Shown here: piece by piece, positions 59,025 through 64,000 of the stretch
Layout: every line of letters begins with the position of its first letter
Position numbering within the stretch: the first letter of the stretch is position 1
Assembly (NCBI GenBank): GCA_030148545.1
Contig: JASBTF010000001.1
Span: 132,885 to 196,884, forward strand
Reading direction: 5' to 3'
DNA: 64,000 nucleotides
Origin: Pseudomonadota bacterium
GTDB lineage: Bacteria > Pseudomonadota > Alphaproteobacteria > UBA2136 > JASBTF01
Position numbers and translations under genes: made by a program
Notes under the pieces: generated by a model
The model's database searches: none
What the model saw: the letters and a program-made list of their open reading frames with translations, nothing else
What the model was told of the DNA's origin: nothing

Positions 59025-60161
59025 ATGTCACAAAAAATTCGAGTTCTTGTTGTAGATGATAGTAGCTTTATGCGCAGCATGCTGCCAAAGCTTATTGAAA
59101 AAGACAGTAAGTTCGAAGTTGTTGGTTTTGCCGAGAATGGTGAAGAGGCAATTCAAAAAGTTGCCGAGCTAAAACCAAATGTGGTGACTCTTGATATTGA
59201 AATGCCAGTTATGGATGGCCTGACCGCGCTGAAGCATATTATGGCAAAAACGCCAGTGCCAATTGTAATGGTAAGTACCCTTACAGAATCTGGTGCTGCT
59301 GCAACGTTGAAAGCTCTTTCCGACGGTGCTGTAGATGTATTACCTAAATCATTAGACAGCGAAGATAAGAATGTTTTCCGCCAAACACATTTGCTGCATG
59401 AAAAATTAACCGCAGCTGCAAGTGTAAAAGTGGGTGACTTTGTACAGCCTGTACAACTTGCCGCACCAACACCGGTACCAGTTACACCGGTAAGTGCGCC
59501 AGCACCTGCTGCACCAACCGCTTCTGCACCAGCACCACAACCTGCTCAGCCAGCACCTGCCCCTGTAGCAGCTGCGCCGTTAGTATCTGGCCAGGCTAAG
59601 TTATTGCTTGTTGCTGCCAGTACGGGTGGCCCAAAAGCACTGCAAGAAGTTTTACCAAAGCTACCCGCCAATTTGCGTGTACCTGTTTTGGTTGTGCAGC
59701 ATATGCCAGCACAGTTTACAGCAGCCTTGGCCGATCGTTTGCACCAAGATTGCCAACTAGGGGTGTGTGAAGTGCAAAATCGCCAATTGCTTAAGCCGGG
59801 TGTTATTTATGTAGCGCCAGGTGGCATGCAAACCCGCGTGTTTGAAGCTCAAGGCCATTTGGTGGCAGATGTTCAGTCAGATAAAGGTGAGTCACCTTAT
59901 CGTCCATCGGTTGATGTAGCGGCTGGCTCTGTTGCTGAGCTGCTTGGCGGCAAAGTATGTGGCGTTATGCTAACCGGTATGGGTGATGATGGCTCTAAAA
60001 CCTATCTGCAGCTACGCCAAGCTGGTGCGCATATTATTACGCAAGATGAATCAACGAGTGCGGTATATGGTATGCCTCGTGCTGTGGCTGAAAATGGTGC
60101 TGCAAGCGAACAATTACCATTACAAAGTATTGCGGCAGCGGCTATTAAAGCTGTTGGCTAA
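59025..60161 (+). CDS. cheB: Chemoreceptor methylesterase/glutaminase CheB
   Basis: A 378-residue two-domain regulator. The receiver (~1-120) has VVDDSSFMR, phospho-acceptor Asp in VVTLDIEMPVMDG and Lys in VDVLPKSL. A Pro/Ala-rich linker (~147-190) leads to the esterase with catalytic Ser in VAASTGGPKAL, His in VVQHMPAQFTAAL and Asp in MLTGMGDDGSKTY. No CheR or CheW gene is in the window. It ends before a terminator. Confidence 0.95.
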   Translation: MSQKIRVLVVDDSSFMRSMLPKLIEKDSKFEVVGFAENGEEAIQKVAELKPNVVTLDIEMPVMDGLTALKHIMAKTPVPIVMVSTLTESGAAATLKALSDGAVDVLPKSLDSEDKNVFRQTHLLHEKLTAAASVKVGDFVQPVQLAAPTPVPVTPVSAPAPAAPTASAPAPQPAQPAPAPVAAAPLVSGQAKLLLVAASTGGPKALQEVLPKLPANLRVPVLVVQHMPAQFTAALADRLHQDCQLGVCEVQNRQLLKPGVIYVAPGGMQTRVFEAQGHLVADVQSDKGESPYRPSVDVAAGSVAELLGGKVCGVMLTGMGDDGSKTYLQLRQAGAHIITQDESTSAVYGMPRAVAENGAASEQLPLQSIAAAAIKAVG

Positions 60162-60182
60162 AGTTTTAAAAGTTAGTTTAAG

Positions 60183-60203
60183 AGCGGGCGACAGCCCGCT
60201 TTT
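60183..60203 (+). terminator. Terminator after cheB
   Basis: AGCGGGC (60183-60189) pairs with GCCCGCT (60194-60200), loop GACA, followed by a short T tract. Confidence 0.7.
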
Positions 60204-60252
60204 ACTATGTTATAACCTGATCACGTTAAGAAATTAAGAAGAGGATCTTTCC

Positions 60253-60564
60253 ATGAAAGGCATGATGAACATGATGAAGCAGGCGCAAGAAATGCAGCGT
60301 AAAATGCAAGATGCGCAGGCACGTATCCAAGCGTTGGAAGTAACTGGTAAAGCTGGCGACGATTTGGTGACAGTAACAATGGCAGGGTCATTCGCTGTGA
60401 AAAATGTGAGTATTAAGCCAGATGTTGTGGATGCTGATGATATTGAAACTTTGGAAGACATGGTAACCGTAGCGTTGAACGATGCTATTGCACAGGTGCA
60501 GCAGTTCTCCGAAACAGAGATGAAATCTGTAACTGGCGGTATGAGTATTCCAGGTCTTGGCTAA
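60253..60564 (+). CDS. ybaB: Nucleoid-associated protein YbaB/EbfC
   Basis: A 103-residue DNA-binding dimer. MKGMMNMMKQAQEMQRKMQDAQARIQALEV is the typical N-terminal helix, followed by VTMAGSFAVKNVSIKPDVVD and the C-terminal helical segment ending MKSVTGGMSIPGLG. GAGGAT precedes the ATG. recR follows 3 bases downstream; ybaB-recR is usually preceded by dnaX, but here dnaX is 5 kb away and faces the other way. Confidence 0.95.
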   Translation: MKGMMNMMKQAQEMQRKMQDAQARIQALEVTGKAGDDLVTVTMAGSFAVKNVSIKPDVVDADDIETLEDMVTVALNDAIAQVQQFSETEMKSVTGGMSIPGLG

Positions 60565-60567
60565 GCT

Positions 60568-61161
60568 ATGAGCCAACCACTGCCACTTAAAAGCTTTATT
60601 AAACGTTTGAGTAAGCTGCCAGGGCTTGGCCCACGTAGTGCGCAGCGTGTTGCGCTGCATTTGCTTACCGAACGCCAAAAAGCTGCTGATTTGCAAAAAG
60701 AACTCGCTGAAGTTTTGTCTTCAGTGCAAGAGTGTTCCATATGTGGAAATTTGGGCCTAGATAACCCGTGCCATATTTGCGTATCTGAAAAGCGCCGGCG
60801 TGATGTGCTGTGTGTGGTGGAAGGTGTGGATGATTTATGGGCGCTGGAGGATGCCGGTACGTTTGATGGGCAATACCATGTGCTTGGCGGGGTGATGAGT
60901 GCGCTAGACGGTATTGGCCCCGAAGATTTGCGCCTTAAGGAGCTGATTTCCCGTGCTGCGGAAAATGACGTGCAAGAAGTTATTTTGGCGCTTGGTGCTA
61001 GTGTGGATGGCCAAACAACAGCGCATATTATTGCTCAGCAGCTCGCTACAACAGGTGTAAAGGTAACAACCCTCGCTAAAGGTATGCCAGTGGGTGCTGA
61101 GCTGGATTATATGGATGCCGGTACATTGGCCTTGGCATTACAACATCGTACTAATTTATAA
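60568..61161 (+). CDS. recR: Recombination mediator RecR
   Basis: A 197-residue DNA-repair protein that works with RecF and RecO to load RecA. LGPRSAQRVALHLLTERQK is the HhH region, CSICGNLGLDNPCHIC is the zinc finger, and the Toprim domain has CVVEGVDDLWALED and VQEVILALGASVDGQTTAHII. Length and motif order match the family. It is translated with ybaB. Confidence 0.96.
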   Translation: MSQPLPLKSFIKRLSKLPGLGPRSAQRVALHLLTERQKAADLQKELAEVLSSVQECSICGNLGLDNPCHICVSEKRRRDVLCVVEGVDDLWALEDAGTFDGQYHVLGGVMSALDGIGPEDLRLKELISRAAENDVQEVILALGASVDGQTTAHIIAQQLATTGVKVTTLAKGMPVGAELDYMDAGTLALALQHRTNL

Positions 61162-61357
61162 TTACCGTAATTTCAGCATAGTTTTATTAAAAGCCTTGGT
61201 TTAGTAGAGCTACTGTTTCAGCGCAAATTCTATGATGCATCATAACAAACGCCTCCCACTAGGGGAGGCGTTCGACGACGTTTCGCTTCAACTAAGAGCC
61301 TAAACAGGTGGTCTATATCACCTTCGGTTTCCGGCGGTAGCATTCTGCTCGTGCCGG
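61162..61357. other. Non-coding gap after recR with several hairpins
   Basis: Within 196 bases: a possible palindrome centred on AGTAGAGCTACT (61204-61215) with weak outer GCATAG/CTATGATGC pairing; a 10-base stem AACGCCTCCC/GGGAGGCGTT (61248-61257, 61263-61272); GGTG/CACC near 61312-61326; and an ACCGGC/GCCGG-type hairpin near 61333-61358 read on the minus strand. The last may end the RppH-like transcript. I see no open reading frame. Confidence 0.5.
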
Positions 61358-61930
61358 TTAAAAGTTTGAACCAGCCATTTTTTGCTGTTCATGCTTTTCC
61401 CACATGGCTTCCATTTGATCAGCAACTGTGCGGGAGGCCGCAGTATGTTCGGCGACTTTAGCGTTAATAAGTTTGCTGAAGTCAGAAACCATCTCCATAT
61501 AAGCAGGTGATTTCAAGCCAAACATATCCACAATTTGCTGGATAGACTTAAGCGAAGCCCATTGCACATCGACAATGTTTTCTTTCTTGTCGGTACGACG
61601 TTCTGCACTAGCAGCGCTGCGTGGCGTATCTGCATTGAGCTGAAACAGGAACCAGCGCATCTCAAGTTCACCAATATGATTGGTGTAAGAGAGAATTTTC
61701 TGGTGGCGTGTCACGAAGGTGACTTCCTCTGGTTTCAGGCCAGTTTCCTGGCGCAATTCAGCGTAAGCAGCACCTAGTGGCTTTTGCCAATGCTCAATAC
61801 CACCTTGTGGTAGCTCATGATAGCGTGCGCCGCTATAGGTTTCCTTGGTGATATAGAGTACATCACCGTTTGTGGGGTCAAAAACCACAATCCCCACTGT
61901 GGGGCGCGGTTTTGCGGCATCTTTTGCCAT
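61358..61930 (-). CDS. RppH-like Nudix protein with altered Nudix box
   Basis: A 190-residue protein resembling RNA pyrophosphohydrolases: PTVGIVVFDPTNGDVLYITKE and YHELPQGGIEHWQKPLGAAYAELRQETGL. The box differs from GX5EX7REUXEEXGU: the first Glu is Gln, the Arg before the catalytic Glu is Ala, and the next Glu of the EE pair is Gln. The C-terminal ~40 residues are an extra helix. The function may be weakened or changed. AAGGAGGG is the strongest ribosome-binding site in the window. A promoter and a terminator-like hairpin precede it. Confidence 0.8.
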   Translation of the reverse strand: MAKDAAKPRPTVGIVVFDPTNGDVLYITKETYSGARYHELPQGGIEHWQKPLGAAYAELRQETGLKPEEVTFVTRHQKILSYTNHIGELEMRWFLFQLNADTPRSAASAERRTDKKENIVDVQWASLKSIQQIVDMFGLKSPAYMEMVSDFSKLINAKVAEHTAASRTVADQMEAMWEKHEQQKMAGSNF

Positions 61931-61960
61931 GGCACCCTCCTTTATGATGAAAAAATTAAT

Positions 61961-62039
61961 AAAAAAACGCGAGGCCCGCGAGGGCAGGCCTCGCAGAACG
62001 ATATGCTACATTATATAGGGTGCTAATTTAGGGTTTCAA
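61961..62039 (-). promoter_or_regulatory. Promoter followed by a terminator-like hairpin before the RppH-like gene
   Basis: On the minus strand: TTGAAA (62039-62034), 18-base spacer, TATAAT (62015-62010). Transcription would begin near 62003. GCGAGGCC (61994-61987) then pairs with GGCCTCGC (61976-61969), followed by seven T, and the gene ribosome-binding site comes 20 bases later. This is either an attenuator or a ~45-base separate RNA. Confidence 0.6.
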
Positions 62040-62051
62040 CCCCGTGTTAGT

Positions 62052-62528
62052 TTATGAAAATAAATATTCGTAAACAGGCTTGCGCATTTCCACCACTTGC
62101 TTAGTTAACCACTGAGGGTCTACCCAGCGGGCTTGGCGGAATTCTTCATCGGTAGCATGTGCAAGCGACGTTGCCTCAAACGGGTCGGTTTTTAATTGAA
62201 ACTCAAACCACAGTTGGCGTTGGCCAATGCGCTTATCGTTTTTATATTTGGGCTTAAAGCGGTTAGGCCATAAGTAGGTAAGCCAATCTTTAGGGTCGTT
62301 GCGCAGTTCTACATCATCTGGGCTAAGGCCAGTTTCTTCCTTTAGTTCGCGCCAGGCAGCTTGTTCAGGTGTTTCGCCTTCATCTACACCACCTTGTGGG
62401 AGCTGCCATGCATTTGGTGTATCAGCACGTTCACCAGCCCATACTTGGTGGTTATGCCAAATAATAAGCCCAATATTGGGGCGGTATAAATCCCAATCTG
62501 GGTGCTCGGGGGTGATGATTAGGCTCAT
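62052..62528 (-). CDS. rppH: RNA pyrophosphohydrolase
   Basis: A 158-residue Nudix enzyme that removes pyrophosphate from the 5' end of mRNA and so triggers decay. DLYRPNIGLIIWHNHQVWAGER is the RppH N terminus and the intact box is LPQGGVDEGETPEQAAWRELKEETGL. LWFEFQLKTDPFEATSL and the WLTKQVVEMRKPVYEYLF ending agree. The ATG at 62528 overlaps the upstream deacetylase stop by 4 bases (ATGA). It is the last gene of ctpA-deacetylase-rppH, a common alphaproteobacterial order. A second, degenerate RppH-like gene follows. Confidence 0.93.
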   Translation of the reverse strand: MSLIITPEHPDWDLYRPNIGLIIWHNHQVWAGERADTPNAWQLPQGGVDEGETPEQAAWRELKEETGLSPDDVELRNDPKDWLTYLWPNRFKPKYKNDKRIGQRQLWFEFQLKTDPFEATSLAHATDEEFRQARWVDPQWLTKQVVEMRKPVYEYLFS

Positions 62529-63535
62529 GGTAAGAGCGCTGATACAGGTACCAGCTGTAGGTTTTTTTCCGCTAAAGTTGGGGCCCAAGCCTTAAGCGCT
62601 GCCACAGTTTGTGGGTGTGGGTGGCCAATGGCGATGGCGTAACCTTGGCTCTGTGCGCGTTGTTCTACTTTGGCTAAAGCTTCTTCAATTTTGCTGGTAT
62701 CAATATAGTGATCGAGGAAGATATCACGCTTAAGTACTGGTAAATTCAACCCAGTTGCGGCAATAGGCACCGCGCTTTTGTTGGTGGTCACACTGTCGAG
62801 GAAGAACATGCCTTCATCTTGAACCACTTTAAATACTTCATTTAAGCCTTCTGGCCATTCGGTAAATTTGCTGCCCATGTGGTTGTTTACACCAACAGAA
62901 AAATTCTTCAGGTGCATAATGTTGGTATGCACTGTAGAGCTAATGCTATCTAGTTCAGCGTTGGCAAATAGAGCATTTGGCCCAGGGTTAATGATTTCCT
63001 CAGCGCTGCGGCTGTGTGGTTCCATTGGCAGGTGGATCATAATTTCATGCCCGCGAATACGTGCTTGAAATGCTTGGTCTACACTGTATTTACCATACGG
63101 CAGGAACGATAAAGTCATGGGTGTAGGTAGGGTAAGGGCGTTAGCGCTACGGTCTTCAATTTCGCCCATGTCGTCAATCACAATGGCAATTTTACCCATA
63201 GTATTACTTGCCATGGTTACAGGTACAGCATTGGCCACATAGCGCGGCACATCTGGCCAGCGTTGTGGTTGCTCAGCCATATCTTCTGGAGCCGGTTCGC
63301 TAGGTTTGCCAGCAGCAGGCTCAATACTGGCTTCTAGCATTGTGTCTGCCAGTGCTTCTGGCTGCTGCTTATTGTGGTGCAGTGCCATAGCAATTAACAA
63401 GAAAGCTATGCCTGTAACACCCATAGCCGCGCTCATAAAGCTGAACAGGCGCGTACTACGGCGTTTTGGTTGTTGCTGTTGTTGGGCTACATCCAACAAT
63501 GGGGTTGAAGAGTTAGCGTTGTGCTGCTCATCCAT
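62525..63535 (-). CDS. Divergent polysaccharide deacetylase family protein
   Basis: A 336-residue protein with an N-terminal membrane anchor (~34-53) and a periplasmic domain of the divergent polysaccharide deacetylase family. KIAIVIDDMGEIEDRSANAL, TLSFLPYGKYSVDQAFQA, EIMIHLPMEPHS, GVNNHMGSKFTEW, MFFLDSVTTNKS and IAIGHPHPQTVAAL are the family motifs; H and D residues in these positions make the metal site of related deacetylases. It lies between ctpA and rppH in one operon, pointing to a role in envelope maintenance. Confidence 0.9.
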   Translation of the reverse strand: MDEQHNANSSTPLLDVAQQQQQPKRRSTRLFSFMSAAMGVTGIAFLLIAMALHHNKQQPEALADTMLEASIEPAAGKPSEPAPEDMAEQPQRWPDVPRYVANAVPVTMASNTMGKIAIVIDDMGEIEDRSANALTLPTPMTLSFLPYGKYSVDQAFQARIRGHEIMIHLPMEPHSRSAEEIINPGPNALFANAELDSISSTVHTNIMHLKNFSVGVNNHMGSKFTEWPEGLNEVFKVVQDEGMFFLDSVTTNKSAVPIAATGLNLPVLKRDIFLDHYIDTSKIEEALAKVEQRAQSQGYAIAIGHPHPQTVAALKAWAPTLAEKNLQLVPVSALLP

Positions 63536-63541
63536 GAGGTC

Positions 63542-64000
63542 CTACTTTCTCCACAGCGATAGCGCATTAACAATATCCAGCGCGCGCTCAAGTTGGTAAT
63601 CTTCAACTTTTACAGCGTCAGAGCTGGTACGCTCACTATCGTCAGCGTTGTCTTTTTTATCGCCATTTTCTTCAATAGCTTTTTCCAAACCACCCACTTC
63701 AATGTGGCCTGGTAATGCTGCTTCACCACTGGCTTCGCCCAGTTCTAGCTCTTCAACTTTTACCGGCTTAATTTCAATGTCGGGCTCAATCCCTTTAGCT
63801 TGAATAGAAATACCAGCTGGGGTGTAATACAGCGCAGTGGTTAGGCGCATACCAGCGCCACCTGGTAGGGTCATTACTGTTTGCACCGAGCCCTTACCAA
63901 AGGATTTCATACCCACAACTACGGCACGTTTGTGGTCCTTCAGCGCGCCAGCAACAATCTCGGAGGCACTGGCAGAACCTTGGTTAATCAGTACAACCAT
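63542..64000 (-). CDS. ctpA: Carboxy-terminal processing protease CtpA, C-terminal part
   Basis: Only the last ~152 residues are in the window; the 5' end lies to the right. The S41 catalytic Ser is in [20 protein letters not shown] and the general-base Lys in [19 protein letters not shown]. The C-terminal tail is acidic ([20 protein letters not shown]). Periplasmic Ctp proteases cleave peptidoglycan hydrolases or other envelope proteins at their C terminus. The deacetylase gene starts 6 bases downstream. Confidence 0.95.
   Translation of the reverse strand: MVVLINQGSASASEIVAGALKDHKRAVVVGMKSFGKGSVQTVMTLPGGAGMRLTTALYYTPAGISIQAKGIEPDIEIKPVKVEELELGEASGEAALPGHIEVGGLEKAIEENGDKKDNADDSERTSSDAVKVEDYQLERALDIVNALSLWRK

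Overview
The window is a gene-dense stretch of a Gram-negative chromosome of intermediate GC, most likely from a motile alphaproteobacterium. Support for this: a fused TsaE/AmgK gene beside murU, a membrane-anchored CycM-type cytochrome c, a long-form hibernation factor, a zf-CHCC protein, the order ctpA - polysaccharide deacetylase - rppH, and a small SRP RNA close to dnaX. I cannot name the genus. There is no insertion sequence, CRISPR array, rRNA operon or complete prophage. Both window ends cut genes (mdh on the left, ctpA on the right).

Layout. 1-4.1 kb: malate dehydrogenase end, cell-wall recycling (murU, tsaE-amgK) and a ferredoxin-NADP reductase. 4.3-8.5 kb: an MCP-like coiled-coil membrane protein facing a hybrid histidine kinase with a PstS-like protein. 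8.6-13.9 kb: prepilin peptidase, CCA-adding enzyme, hibernation factor, and a split Wzz/Wzc-like pair. 13.9-19.8 kb: tRNA-Val, hot-dog protein, pseudopilin-like protein, cytochrome c, DnaJ/TerB protein, a two-gene phage tail-fibre module and an O-antigen ligase-like protein. 19.9-27.8 kb: apbC, hflKC, miaA, sucAB. 28-36 kb: chemoreceptor, Nudix, thyA, folA, rlmB, aminopeptidase P, prmA, cyclophilin. 36.3-39.9 kb: a 1207-residue RTX/beta-helix protein. 40-47 kb: a divergent surface-glycan locus. 47-51 kb: tRNA-Arg, MazG, zinc protein, two DsbA-like proteins, a divergent aldo/keto reductase. 51-61 kb: cheA, dnaX, SRP RNA, SAM hydrolase, Nudix, cheY-cheZ-cheB, ybaB-recR. 61-64 kb: two RppH-like Nudix genes, deacetylase and ctpA.

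How the genes combine. The che genes, the chemoreceptor and the two sensory membrane proteins point to chemotactic motility. The glycan genes (Wzz/BY-kinase-like pair, O-antigen ligase, GT2, GT39-like protein, flippase-like protein) point to an elaborate surface polysaccharide. Peptidoglycan recycling and remodelling are represented by AmgK, MurU, CtpA and the deacetylase neighbourhood.

Patterns outside the standard annotation. (1) Many first genes of transcription units have a TTGnnn-N17-TAnnnT promoter whose -10 box ends only 5-8 bases before the start codon, with no Shine-Dalgarno sequence, so leaderless mRNAs look common. (2) Two families of dispersed structured repeats lie at gene ends. 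In each the stems are conserved although their sequence differs between copies. (3) Two genes too short for routine calling are present: a 38-residue membrane protein coupled to the GT39-like gene, and a 47-residue protein after cheA whose ribosome-binding site is buried in a hairpin. (4) Two genes have a promoter followed by a terminator-like hairpin in their leaders. All functional names rest on motif recognition by eye; no database search was run.
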